From NCBI RefSeq assembly GCF_023721415.1, contig NZ_JAMQVC010000001.1, positions 310,001 through 374,000 on the forward strand: a DNA stretch of 64,000 nt, read 5' to 3'. A program made the position numbers and the translations under genes. Positions 18,941 to 27,295 of this stretch are shown here, piece by piece (positions within the stretch are counted from its first letter, which is position 1; each line of letters opens with the position of its first letter). This DNA is from Galbibacter mesophilus (lineage in GTDB: Bacteria > Bacteroidota > Bacteroidia > Flavobacteriales > Flavobacteriaceae). The notes under the pieces are model-generated. The model worked only from the letters and a program-made list of their open reading frames with translations, did no database searches and was not told the DNA's origin.

Positions 18941-19834
18941 TTACTTTTTTGAATTTCTAGGGTACGCATTGCCATATTGCTTTTTTAATTCTGCCATACT
19001 ATTGTGCGTATATACCTGGGTGGAAGCCAAGCTTGAATGCCCCAACAATTCTTTAACGGAATTCAAGTCCGCCCCATTGTTCAGCAAATGTGTTGCATAG
19101 GTGTGCCTAAGTATATGCGGACTCTTTTTTAACTTGGTTGACACCTTACTAAGGTACTTATTTATTGTTCTATAAACAAAGCTTTCATAAATTTTATGAC
19201 CGTTTTTAAGAAGAAATAAACAGTCCGCTGAGGCTTCATTAACAACCTCTTCCCTTTTTGCCAAATATTCCTTAAGAAGTGTGGAACAAAGAGAAGGGAT
19301 TGGCACAAAACGTTCTTTGTTACGCTTCCCTAAAACTTTGATTGTTTGCCCACCCAAATCTACATCGGAAACTGATAGGTTTATAAGTTCTGCTCTTCGT
19401 ATCCCTGTAGCGTAAAACAATTCTATTAATAGCTTGTCTCTGCAACCCTCAAAAGTATCTTCAAATTGCATATCGTTCAACACTTCTTTCATTTCCTTCG
19501 GAGAAAAGGGAACTTCAAGCTTCTTTTCCGTTTTTAATGCCTTATGCTTCGCCAAAGGGTTTATTTCAATCTGCTTCGTTTTCAGTAAAAATTTATAGTA
19601 TGCTTTTAAGGAAGCTACTTTTCGATTCACACTTCGATTACTTAAACCTTCTTCCACCAAGGACACAATCCACGAACGTATTTGCGAATAATTTACCTGC
19701 TGAATAGAATTTTCCTCAAAATGGGTTTGGTTAAATTCAAGAAAAGACTCCAAATCCTTTTGATATGCCAAAATAGTGTGCTTGGAATAGTTTTTCTCTA
19801 GCTGAAGATAGTCGATGAATTTTTGAAATGGCAT
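18941..19834 (-). CDS. xerC: Tyrosine recombinase XerC/XerD family
   Basis: A 297-residue tyrosine recombinase with an N-terminal SAM-like domain (residues about 1-85) and a catalytic domain. The catalytic set is complete: Arg146 in TGIRRAE, a Lys near 170, His240 and Arg243 in HILRH, His266 in GHSS and the nucleophile Tyr275. Xer enzymes resolve chromosome dimers at dif. Placement between rpsU and hpf in a housekeeping cluster and normal length argue against a mobile-element integrase. Whether it is the XerC or XerD partner cannot be told from one gene. Confidence 0.9.
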   Translation of the reverse strand: MPFQKFIDYLQLEKNYSKHTILAYQKDLESFLEFNQTHFEENSIQQVNYSQIRSWIVSLVEEGLSNRSVNRKVASLKAYYKFLLKTKQIEINPLAKHKALKTEKKLEVPFSPKEMKEVLNDMQFEDTFEGCRDKLLIELFYATGIRRAELINLSVSDVDLGGQTIKVLGKRNKERFVPIPSLCSTLLKEYLAKREEVVNEASADCLFLLKNGHKIYESFVYRTINKYLSKVSTKLKKSPHILRHTYATHLLNNGADLNSVKELLGHSSLASTQVYTHNSMAELKKQYGNAYPRNSKK

Positions 19835-19851
19835 TACGGATAGGTTTATTC

Positions 19852-19859
19852 CAAATATA
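19852..19859 (-). promoter_or_regulatory. Possible xerC promoter (-7 box TATATTTG)
   Basis: TATATTTG on the minus strand fits the -7 consensus and lies 18 bases upstream of the xerC start, after the rpsU terminator. No TTG is found at the proper -33 distance. Confidence 0.4.
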
Positions 19860-19900
19860 AGGAAAACGTTTTTGTTATTCTCGCCACTCTGGAAGGATTG

Positions 19901-19936
19901 AAAAATAAAAAATCCCGCTTCAACTGAAACGGGATT
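19901..19936 (-). terminator. Intrinsic terminator after rpsU
   Basis: AATCCCG (19911-19917) pairs with CGGGATT (19930-19936). In the minus direction the stem runs into TTTTTTATTTTT. It lies 28 bases after the rpsU stop and separates rpsU from xerC. Confidence 0.85.
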
Positions 19937-19963
19937 CCTAATATTCTTATCAAGAAAAAGAAA

Positions 19964-20158
19964 CTATACTTCTTCTTGGTCTCTTAAATTTTGAACATAA
20001 GCTGCTTTCTGAATTTGAGCTCTTTTCTCTATTGAAGGTTTTGTAAACTGCTGACGGCTACGTAGCTGACGCATTGTACCAGTTCTATCAAATTTACGCT
20101 TGTAACGCTTAAGCGCTCTGTCTATATTTTCTCCTTCTTTTATTGGTATAATTAACAT
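19964..20158 (-). CDS. rpsU: 30S ribosomal protein S21
   Basis: bS21 is a small basic protein of the 30S platform. From ATG 20158 it has 64 residues, MLIIPIKEGENIDRALKRYK onward, typical of Bacteroidota. An upstream ATG at 20191 would add 11 residues but would place the Shine-Dalgarno site inside the gene, so 20158 is preferred. In Flavobacteriia, bS21 together with bS18 and bS6 is known to hold the 16S rRNA tail and hide the anti-Shine-Dalgarno sequence. Tyr54 is present here; I recall it as a contact residue, which should be checked. The gene has its own promoter, an exceptional Shine-Dalgarno site and a terminator. Confidence 0.96.
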   Translation of the reverse strand: MLIIPIKEGENIDRALKRYKRKFDRTGTMRQLRSRQQFTKPSIEKRAQIQKAAYVQNLRDQEEV

Positions 20159-20166
20159 AAGTTGAC

Positions 20167-20178
20167 CACCTCCTTTCT
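20167..20178 (-). promoter_or_regulatory. Perfect 12-base Shine-Dalgarno sequence of rpsU
   Basis: The minus-strand sequence AGAAAGGAGGTG is fully complementary to the canonical 16S rRNA 3' end (CACCUCCUUUCU). It is 8 bases from the ATG at 20158. Other genes in the window lack such sites, so this one marks rpsU for translation by ribosomes whose anti-SD is free, meaning those lacking bS21. That gives a simple autoregulatory loop. Confidence 0.9.
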
Positions 20179-20188
20179 TTAATGGCGG

Positions 20189-20196
20189 CAAAGATA
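20189..20196 (-). promoter_or_regulatory. rpsU promoter -7 box
   Basis: TATCTTTG on the minus strand matches TAnnTTTG exactly. The -33 region shows TTTC rather than TTTG at the expected spacing. Transcription would begin near 20182, leaving a leader of about 24 bases that is almost entirely the Shine-Dalgarno region. Confidence 0.55.
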
Positions 20197-20288
20197 TACA
20201 ATATTTTAATTTTTGAAATAAAAAAATAAAAAATTATTCAACCGCTATCTATTTCTGCTACAGTGACCTAGACGTGAGATTAAAGCAC

Positions 20289-20323
20289 AAAGTCCCGACA
20301 TCTGACTTCGGGCATCGGACTTT
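20289..20323. repeat. Intergenic palindrome after the acyl-CoA dehydrogenase gene
   Basis: AAAGTCC (20289-20295) pairs with GGACTTT (20317-20323), with further partial symmetry inside (CCGACATC against GCATCGG). No T-tract follows on either strand. It resembles the short palindromic intergenic repeats common in Flavobacteriia; only one copy of this type was seen here. Confidence 0.4.
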
Positions 20324-20335
20324 AGTCACTTCAAA

Positions 20336-21499
20336 TTACTTTAAAATATTTCTTGCGATAACAACTTTTTGGATTTCGGTAGTACCTTCTCCAATGGTAC
20401 AAAGTTTAGAATCTCTGTAGAATTTCTCTACTGGATAATCCTTTGTATATCCATAGCCTCCGTGAATTTGCACAGCTTCGTTGGCAATGCGAACACAAGC
20501 TTCGGAAGCATACATTTTACACATAGCGCTCAGCTTGGTCATTTTTCTGCCTGCATTTTTTTCAAAAGCTGCTTTATGCAATAGTAATTCTGAAGCTTCA
20601 ATTTCAGTTGCCATATCTGCCAACTTGAAAGAGATTCCTTGAAACTGGGAAATTGCTTTGCCAAACTGAACTCGTTCCTTTGAATATTTTAAAGCAGCCT
20701 CGTAAGCTCCTTTTGCAATCCCCAAGGATAAAGCTCCGATGGAAATACGGCCACCATCCAAAATTTTCATGGACTGAATGAACCCATCTCCCACTTCACC
20801 AAGCCTATTTTCATCGGGAATTCTACAATCGGAAAATATTAATTCTGCCGTTTCACTGGCTCTCATTCCTAATTTATCTTCTTTCTTCCCGCTAGAAAAA
20901 CCTTTTGTTCCCTTTTCAACCACAAAAGCGGTCATGCCATGGGAATCTCCTTTTTCACCAGTTCTTACAATAACAACTGCAATATCCCCACTTTTACCAT
21001 GGGTAATAAAATTTTTAGCTCCGTTAATAACCCATTCATTACCATCTTTAACCGCAGTAGTTGCCATTCCGCCAGCATCAGAACCTGTGTTGTGTTCGGT
21101 AAGCCCCCAAGCCCCAATCCATTCGGCAGTGGCTAACTTTGGCAACCATTTTTGCTTTTGCTCCTCGTTACCAAAACTTAAAATATGATTGGTACATAAT
21201 GAATTATGCGCTGCTACAGAAAGACCAATAGATGGATCTACTTTAGAGATTTCATCTAAAATCGCGATGTATTCATGGTAACCTAGCCCCGAACCACCAT
21301 ACGTTTCTGGCACCAAAACTCCCATAAAACCAAGCTCCCCAGCTTTTTTAAAAACCTCAACAGGAAAAGTCTGGGATTCGTCCCACTCCATAACATGCGG
21401 CCTTATATATTGTTCAGCAAAATCTTTAGCTGCCGTTGCAACCATTTGCTGTGTTTCGGTATAATCAAAATTCATTTGTGCAGCGATATCCAATTCCAT
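20336..21499 (-). CDS. Acyl-CoA dehydrogenase (short/medium-chain type)
   Basis: This FAD flavoprotein family introduces the first double bond in acyl-CoA degradation. The 387-residue product has the N-terminal helical domain, the middle beta domain with WGLTEHNTGSDAGGM, and a C-terminal domain with QIHGGYGYTKDYPVEKFYRD and GEGTTEIQ, where the catalytic Glu is expected. The chain-length preference cannot be read off; butyryl-CoA-like or 2-methylacyl substrates are plausible. The family usually starts at MNFDYTETQQ, which is the internal ATG at 21475, so the first eight residues may not be real. It follows the HhH protein gene on the same strand. Confidence 0.9.
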   Translation of the reverse strand: MELDIAAQMNFDYTETQQMVATAAKDFAEQYIRPHVMEWDESQTFPVEVFKKAGELGFMGVLVPETYGGSGLGYHEYIAILDEISKVDPSIGLSVAAHNSLCTNHILSFGNEEQKQKWLPKLATAEWIGAWGLTEHNTGSDAGGMATTAVKDGNEWVINGAKNFITHGKSGDIAVVIVRTGEKGDSHGMTAFVVEKGTKGFSSGKKEDKLGMRASETAELIFSDCRIPDENRLGEVGDGFIQSMKILDGGRISIGALSLGIAKGAYEAALKYSKERVQFGKAISQFQGISFKLADMATEIEASELLLHKAAFEKNAGRKMTKLSAMCKMYASEACVRIANEAVQIHGGYGYTKDYPVEKFYRDSKLCTIGEGTTEIQKVVIARNILK

Positions 21500-21585
21500 C
21501 CCTCAATTTTAAGCCACTTAGGCGGAGTTTATATTATTCTTCGAAAAGTGTTCGTTATTCTCAGCAGATTTGTAGCTTAAAAAAG

Positions 21586-22401
21586 CTAATCTGTTGTCAA
21601 ATATAGTTCAATTCTATTTAATTTATTGGTAGGAAAGTCTTCTAATTTTGTTAATTCAGCAATTGAATCAATCTTATGATATTTCGTTCTGTAAGTTACG
21701 ATTTTTTTGGCAATTTCCCAGCTCAAGTAAGTCACTTCACTTATTTGTTTGACTGAAGCCGTATTCACATTTAATTTGACAAAACTTGGCTTTTTGCGTA
21801 TTTCAAAATGCTCTTTTAGTCTTACCACTACCTCCTTGTTTAAACCATAAACCTCATCTAATTGGTCCAGAAAATAAAATCCTCCTAAATAAGAACGATA
21901 TTTAATAAGCCTTGTCGCCAACTTCTCGCCTACACCGTAAACCTTTTGAAAATCTTTAGCAGTGGCGGTATTTACATCCAACTTTTTAAATCTCTTTACT
22001 GAAAAAATTGTTGGTTGCCGTTTCTCAAACTTCGGAAACAAGAGATAAGGCGACAACTGAAGAAGAAGGGAATCCGAAATTTTCGTTACTTTTTGAAAAT
22101 CGGAAGCCGAGTTTAGGAATTTTCCGCTGTTACGGAATGCCCAAAGGCGATCAATTTCTTCCGTCGACAACCCCATTGAATACCCTTTGAAATCGGATAG
22201 ATAGTTTGGATTGAATGGATACATTATCAGCTTGGCGAAAGTTTCTCTTTCCGAAGAAAAATTGTTATCAAAAACCACATTATCCTTCTTAAAAAGATGA
22301 CCCCATATTGAAAAAGACTGAATGAGCAGCACTCCTAATATCAAAAAAAATATCCCACTTCGTTGGCTTTTAGAAAACCGGAAGTGGGACATGAGTTTCA
22401 T
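21586..22401 (-). CDS. Membrane-anchored protein with three helix-hairpin-helix modules (ComEA-like)
   Basis: A 271-residue protein with one membrane helix (about residues 17-35) followed by repeated HhH modules. The second and third begin KLDVNTATAKDFQKVYGVGE and KLNVNTASVKQISEVTYLS, the NTA pattern of ComEA-type DNA-binding domains. A first, more diverged copy covers about residues 72-118. Such proteins bind double-stranded DNA outside the inner membrane during natural transformation. Whether this one does is unknown, since the flavobacterial forms are poorly studied. It lies 19 bases downstream of the symporter gene, so the two share a transcript. A 29-base hairpin overlaps its stop codon. 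Confidence 0.8.
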   Translation of the reverse strand: MKLMSHFRFSKSQRSGIFFLILGVLLIQSFSIWGHLFKKDNVVFDNNFSSERETFAKLIMYPFNPNYLSDFKGYSMGLSTEEIDRLWAFRNSGKFLNSASDFQKVTKISDSLLLQLSPYLLFPKFEKRQPTIFSVKRFKKLDVNTATAKDFQKVYGVGEKLATRLIKYRSYLGGFYFLDQLDEVYGLNKEVVVRLKEHFEIRKKPSFVKLNVNTASVKQISEVTYLSWEIAKKIVTYRTKYHKIDSIAELTKLEDFPTNKLNRIELYLTTD

Positions 22402-22420
22402 TTAAAATGAATAGTTATTA

Positions 22421-24502
22421 TTATGCAGTTTTCTTCTCTACTCTTTGCTTTTTAAACAATTCGTTGTTGTTGTATTTTCTCCAATACTCACGAAGATCGT
22501 TTCTTACCTCGCCACTCATTATATACAATCCAATAATGTTAGGGAAAGACATCGCCAAAATCATCATATCCGAGAAATCAAGTACAGCTCCTAAACTTAC
22601 CGAAGCCCCAACCACTACAAAGAATAAGAAAAGTATTTTATAAACGAATTCTGTTTTTTTACTTTTTCCGAAAAGGTATGTCCATGCACGCATTCCGTAG
22701 TACGACCAAGAAATCATAGTTGAGAAGGCGAACAAAAATACGGCTGCTGCCAATACGTATGGGAACCAAGAAATAACACTACCAAATGCGGTAGATGTTA
22801 ACTCTGCCCCTGCGACTCCAGAAACTTCGTGCATCCCTGTGAAAATTAACACCAATGCGGTAAGCGTACAAACCACAACTGTATCGATGAATGGCTCTAG
22901 CAACGCAACAAAACCTTCTGATGGTGGGTGATTAGTCTTCGCAACACTATGTGCAATTGCTGCAGATCCCACACCAGCCTCATTAGAGAATGCAGCTCTT
23001 TGAAAACCTACTATTAGCACTCCCAAAATACCGCCTTTTAAAGCACTCGGACTAAAAGCACCGTCGATAATTGCGGCAAATGCAGGTCCAATATTTTTAA
23101 TATTCACAAAAATTACAACCAACGCTCCAATTACATAAACCGCTGCCATAAAAGGAACAATTTTACCAGTAACTTTTGCGATACTGTTAATTCCTCCAAT
23201 AATTACTACCCCCACGAGAATAGCTACAATAACACCGAACCAAAATCCGTTTCCATCTAAAAAGGCAAACTGACCTGATAAAATTTCAAAAGATTGATTG
23301 GCCTGGAACATGTTTCCACCTCCAAAAGAAGCACCAACAGCGAGAACAGCGAATAACACCGCCAAAACTTTTCCAAGTCCTGACTTATTTTTTTTCTCTA
23401 AACCGTAGCGCAAGTAATTCATAGGACCTCCAAAAACACGTCCATCTGGAAGGATATCCCTATATTTCACACCCAATGTACATTCCACAAACTTAGAAGA
23501 CATTCCAAGTAGTCCTGCAACAATCATCCAAAGCGTTGCTCCAGCTCCACCCAAAGATACAGCTACCGCCACTCCGGCAATATTACCTAGACCAACCGTT
23601 GCAGATACAGCAGTTGCCAAAGCCTGAAAATGCGTAATACTTCCCGGCGCATTGGGATCATCATATTTTCCTTTAGCCAATTCCAATGAGTGCTTAAATC
23701 CACGTACATTGATGAATCCCATTCTCAAAGTAAAGAAAGCTGCTCCAAAAATTAACCAAACAACAATAAATGGAATGGTTATCGTTTGAAAATCGCCGTT
23801 AGGATGTGTTAACGGAATTGGATTATCGTACACTATGTTTGCAAAAACATCAGCATTAGTTTCAATTTTATGCTCGGTATTGTTGGCATTGTAAATAACT
23901 TTTCCTTCATCCAACAAATGCTCCAATTCTCCATCGGCCAGCGCTGTTGCAGTTACATCGCTACCGTCCTTTTTAGAGATTACAGCAATGGGATCCCCTG
24001 TTTCCACATGGGCTCCATCTTCAACCAACCACTTTTTTAAAGTAAATTTATTTTCGGTCTGAGCCGTCCAGCCAGGGATGGAAACCATCTTTTTATCTGC
24101 GTAGATTATTGGATCGTACAATCCTATTGCTGCAAATGGATCCCAAAATAAAACGGAACTTAAACCTGCTACTGCTGGCGTCATTGTTCCGTTAAATATC
24201 TCTGTTATGGATTTGGATTCAATCTTAAAGGTTTTTTCTACGGAAGCTCCTGCCGCGTCTGTAACAGTTACCGAATAATCGATACCTTCCGTTAATCCAG
24301 AAGCTACATTAGAATCCAGTGGTGTACTTTGATTGCTCCATCTGTATTCGTAAGGAGGTTGTCCACCGGTTACTTCCAACTCTACTTGTCCATCATTAAT
24401 TCCTGTAGAAGGGTTTATTAAGTTTTCTTTTACAGTAAGCTCCTGTGCAAATAATGCCACAGAACCCAACAGCATTAAAATAGAGAGAAATTGTTTTCTC
24501 AT
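22421..24502 (-). CDS. Alanine/sodium symporter (AGCS family) with SprB-like and biotinyl-like N-terminal extension
   Basis: The C-terminal 450 residues (about 242-680) form an AGCS amino-acid/sodium symporter with VGLGNIAGVA, GGPMNYLRYGLEKK and about ten membrane helices. Such carriers import alanine or glycine with Na+. The first 240 residues are unusual. A signal peptide (1-19, ending LFAQ) leads to a SprB/PKD-like beta domain (about 22-94, with GGQPPYEYRWSN) and then a segment resembling a biotinyl/lipoyl barrel (about 136-210, with LVEDGAHVETGDPIAVISKK). No canonical MKM biotinylation motif is present. The extension would face the periplasm. Standard AGCS proteins are about 450-550 residues. 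Confidence 0.88.
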   Translation of the reverse strand: MRKQFLSILMLLGSVALFAQELTVKENLINPSTGINDGQVELEVTGGQPPYEYRWSNQSTPLDSNVASGLTEGIDYSVTVTDAAGASVEKTFKIESKSITEIFNGTMTPAVAGLSSVLFWDPFAAIGLYDPIIYADKKMVSIPGWTAQTENKFTLKKWLVEDGAHVETGDPIAVISKKDGSDVTATALADGELEHLLDEGKVIYNANNTEHKIETNADVFANIVYDNPIPLTHPNGDFQTITIPFIVVWLIFGAAFFTLRMGFINVRGFKHSLELAKGKYDDPNAPGSITHFQALATAVSATVGLGNIAGVAVAVSLGGAGATLWMIVAGLLGMSSKFVECTLGVKYRDILPDGRVFGGPMNYLRYGLEKKNKSGLGKVLAVLFAVLAVGASFGGGNMFQANQSFEILSGQFAFLDGNGFWFGVIVAILVGVVIIGGINSIAKVTGKIVPFMAAVYVIGALVVIFVNIKNIGPAFAAIIDGAFSPSALKGGILGVLIVGFQRAAFSNEAGVGSAAIAHSVAKTNHPPSEGFVALLEPFIDTVVVCTLTALVLIFTGMHEVSGVAGAELTSTAFGSVISWFPYVLAAAVFLFAFSTMISWSYYGMRAWTYLFGKSKKTEFVYKILFLFFVVVGASVSLGAVLDFSDMMILAMSFPNIIGLYIMSGEVRNDLREYWRKYNNNELFKKQRVEKKTA

Positions 24503-24590
24503 AAAGAATTATGTTTAGGTTATATTTAAATTATAAAATTCTTAAAAACTGACGCGGCAATATCATAAAAAAAAGGCGGTTATTCAAATT

Positions 24591-25616
24591 TTACCCGTTA
24601 AATGTATTTTCCGGTATTTGAAATATGGTATGGAGTTTTTTAATTTGGGAAGGCTGCCCCAAAACCATCAACTTAGACTTTGGCAATAATTCCACATTAG
24701 CGTCCGGATTAATCACATATTTTCCGTCTGGTTGCTTATAACCAATTACTGTACAGCCGGTTTGTCTTCTAAGGTCCAAATCTACCAAAGTCTTGTACAA
24801 ATATCCGTTGGGCAAATTATCCACGGCTACTTCTTCCAAATTAATCGTTGTTTCGTCATCTATGGAAAGTTGATCCATAAACTCAATTAAATCTGGCAAC
24901 ACCACTAGAGAAGCCATATGGTCTCCGCCAATCTTATCGGGCATGATGGTTTTATTGGCTCCGGCTAAAATGAGTTTTCGTTGGGACGTTTCTTGGGAAG
25001 CTCTACTTATAATAGTAATTTCCTTATTTAATTGTCTCGAAGAAAGCACTACAAAAAGATTATCGGCATCGTTGGGCAATGCAGAAATCAAACAAGCAGC
25101 TCTTGTAATACCTGCATCTTGAAGCGTCTCATCTTCATTTGCGTTGCCAATAACAAACAAAACGTCATCACTATATTTGTTCACCAATTCTTCATCCTGC
25201 TCTATAACCACGAAGTCCTTCTCGTATGCCTTGAGCTTTTTTGCTGCCTGCATGCCATTTCTTCCGTAGCCACAAATAATTATATGGTTGTTTAACTTAT
25301 CGACTTGCTTTTTCATTTTTCGATATTTTATATGAAACAGTGAGCTCCTTGACAAAACATACTCGGTAACCACGGAAATGGCGTACGCCACTATAAACAC
25401 GCTGGAAATTATGAGAATTATGGTGAAAATTTTATCCGCATCATCTGTTGGGCGCACCTCACTAAAACCAACTGTAGTCACGGTAATGACTGTCATGTAA
25501 GCTGCCTCTACCCAAGAATAATCTCCCAAAAGCCTATAGCCCAAAATTCCGAAGGAAAAAATAAAAACCAATAAAGCTATGGCAATATAAAACTTAGACT
25601 TGAAAAGTTTAAACAT
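24591..25616 (-). CDS. Two-helix potassium channel with cytosolic RCK (TrkA-N/TrkA-C) domain
   Basis: A 341-residue Kch/MthK-like channel. Two membrane helices (about 8-28 and 65-90) flank a pore loop with the filter TVTTVGFSEV near residue 48. A Rossmann RCK domain follows, starting at HIIICGYGRNGMQAAK, with a C-terminal TrkA-C-like domain. Tetramers would conduct K+ under control of a nucleotide or ion bound to the RCK ring. The filter reads TVGFSE rather than the usual TVGYGD, so ion selectivity is not assured. It is 88 bases upstream of the symporter on the same strand. Confidence 0.88.
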   Translation of the reverse strand: MFKLFKSKFYIAIALLVFIFSFGILGYRLLGDYSWVEAAYMTVITVTTVGFSEVRPTDDADKIFTIILIISSVFIVAYAISVVTEYVLSRSSLFHIKYRKMKKQVDKLNNHIIICGYGRNGMQAAKKLKAYEKDFVVIEQDEELVNKYSDDVLFVIGNANEDETLQDAGITRAACLISALPNDADNLFVVLSSRQLNKEITIISRASQETSQRKLILAGANKTIMPDKIGGDHMASLVVLPDLIEFMDQLSIDDETTINLEEVAVDNLPNGYLYKTLVDLDLRRQTGCTVIGYKQPDGKYVINPDANVELLPKSKLMVLGQPSQIKKLHTIFQIPENTFNG

Positions 25617-25688
25617 AGATTAGCCTTTACGGACAGTTAATTTACAAAATTGCAGTGAAAATGCTTCAAAACAAGATATATTCATGTA

Positions 25689-25916
25689 TTATAAATCAAA
25701 AACGGAAGTTCGTTTGGTGTACACTAAGTCTTTTAACCTTAACCAAAATGCCAGTGTTAAATACACAAAAAACCATATTCCGAGGGTAAAAAACGACGCG
25801 TAAATAAAAAATAAACGCACATTTTTTGTCTTCATTCCCAATCTATCGGCCAAACGGGAAGATACAGCATACCCATGTCGCTCGAAATAATACCTCATGT
25901 TTTGAAAAAAACCCAT
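25689..25916 (-). CDS. PspC-domain small membrane protein
   Basis: A 75-residue protein consisting of little more than a PspC domain: FFERHGYAVSSRLADRLGMK and a hydrophobic C-terminal half with one or two membrane helices. In proteobacteria PspC works in the phage-shock envelope response; the stand-alone flavobacterial versions are uncharacterised. Two starts are possible, ATG 25916 or ATG 25898 (MRYYFERHGY). The -7 box is so near that the first would give an almost leaderless mRNA, so the second is plausible. Confidence 0.8.
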   Translation of the reverse strand: MGFFQNMRYYFERHGYAVSSRLADRLGMKTKNVRLFFIYASFFTLGIWFFVYLTLAFWLRLKDLVYTKRTSVFDL

Positions 25917-25920
25917 GGCA

Positions 25921-25928
25921 CAAATATA
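25921..25928 (-). promoter_or_regulatory. Promoter -7 box of the pspC-like gene
   Basis: TATATTTG on the minus strand fits TAnnTTTG and ends 4 bases before ATG 25916. No TTG is seen at the standard -33 distance; TTT is there instead. Confidence 0.4.
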
Positions 25929-25948
25929 ACAACCTTCCCGTTAAAAAA

Positions 25949-27220
25949 CTATCTCCCCATCAATTGCACTCCAATTTCGCATTGTAAGCATTTATTTTTA
26001 GCACAGTAGTTATGATACATTTGAAGAACCGATTGACTTTCTAAAGCGGAAGCTACTTCAACTCCGTGTTCTATAAAAGCGTCTACAATATTATTTCGCT
26101 CTGCCGTTAAGCCCCTTAAAAGGGTCAATATTTCTTCTTCAATCTCTTTTCCTTGTTGTTTGGCGTAACAAAATTTTAAAGGGATTATGGTATTTATCAG
26201 AAGCAAATCGACTACATTCTTACTTATCTTTTTCTTTCTTACGGACGATGCTTCTTTCTGAAAAGTAAAATGGTTATTCCAATAGGGTGAAGCGGTCGCC
26301 TGAAGAAGTCCGTAGAAATCATCAAGATTGTTACAGCTGATTATTTGATGAAACAATTGCCGCTGGACATGGTACAAATTAGCCAGTTGAGACAGTCGCA
26401 ATGTTGGAAAATTATAAGGTCGTAGTTTAAAGAACTGTGGAACAATCTGTACTTCCGATAATTTAAATTTATTTGCTAAATAATGATATTCTTCGGAAAG
26501 TTCCTTAGGGTAACTGTCTAAACCTTCTTGTGGCAACAAATTTGAGATTCCGAAAAGTAAAGCTTCCAGAGCCTTAATCGAATGCGTGTTTTTACGGAAA
26601 ACTCCGAAAGGAAGTTGATTCCCAATGGATGCAAAACTCGCGGCATTGACTTTTGTACCGAAATTTTTAAGCAGCATCTGAAAAAGCACCGCCTCCCAAT
26701 CGTTTTTTAAATCACCTAAAAGACTTTCAATAAATTTACTTTTTTGTTGAAGTCGTTCAAAAAAAAGTCTTTCAAACCATCTGTTTTTATGGAAAGTATC
26801 CACTTGAGGAAGGTCTTTTTCACAATTAATGAACTTTTTACGTCTAAGCACTAAGTTTTGATAGTCGTACAACGTCTTTTCATCAACTATATTTTGAAGT
26901 TCCAACGTAGGTATTGCGGCATTAGCGGCATTGAAAACTTCCACGTCATGCTCCCAAACCACGTGAAGGATTACATTATTGTAAGCATTATCGTTTTGAT
27001 GATGGTGCGCATACCAAAAAGAAGATTTCAAGTGCATTTCTACACTACCCGCCCAAAGCTGCCCACCAATACGAAGTTGGGCATTTAAAAAATCAGGCCC
27101 GGAATGTTGATTGTAGTTACCAAGGGAAACCAACTCGATTAAGTCGCCGGACTGAGTAGCCAATTCTACACCGTTAAATTTTTTAAACTTCCAGATATAA
27201 TGCAAAAAATCTTCTTTCAA
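25949..27220 (-). CDS. DUF2851 family protein
   Basis: A 423-residue soluble protein. The N-terminal region with KEDFLHYIWKF, NQHSGPDFLNAQLRIGG and HVVWEHD, and the C-terminal CAKNKCLQCEIGVQLM with closely spaced Cys residues, match the DUF2851 family common in Bacteroidota. No biochemical role is known. The Asp, Glu and His residues near the N-terminus (SGPDF, VEMHLKSS) recall a nuclease-like core, but this is only an impression. It lies upstream of the pspC-like gene by 32 bases. Confidence 0.85.
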   Translation of the reverse strand: MKEDFLHYIWKFKKFNGVELATQSGDLIELVSLGNYNQHSGPDFLNAQLRIGGQLWAGSVEMHLKSSFWYAHHHQNDNAYNNVILHVVWEHDVEVFNAANAAIPTLELQNIVDEKTLYDYQNLVLRRKKFINCEKDLPQVDTFHKNRWFERLFFERLQQKSKFIESLLGDLKNDWEAVLFQMLLKNFGTKVNAASFASIGNQLPFGVFRKNTHSIKALEALLFGISNLLPQEGLDSYPKELSEEYHYLANKFKLSEVQIVPQFFKLRPYNFPTLRLSQLANLYHVQRQLFHQIISCNNLDDFYGLLQATASPYWNNHFTFQKEASSVRKKKISKNVVDLLLINTIIPLKFCYAKQQGKEIEEEILTLLRGLTAERNNIVDAFIEHGVEVASALESQSVLQMYHNYCAKNKCLQCEIGVQLMGR

Positions 27221-27295
27221 GATTTAGACGATTCTATATTTTGAAAGAAGATAGTAAAAATATTATAAATATAGATTATTTTCTTTTTGTATTTT

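Noticed and set aside
18941-19834. Phage or island integrase next to tRNA genes
   Set aside because: The recombinase lies between rpsU and hpf in a conserved housekeeping cluster, has Xer length, and no direct repeats of tRNA ends were seen.
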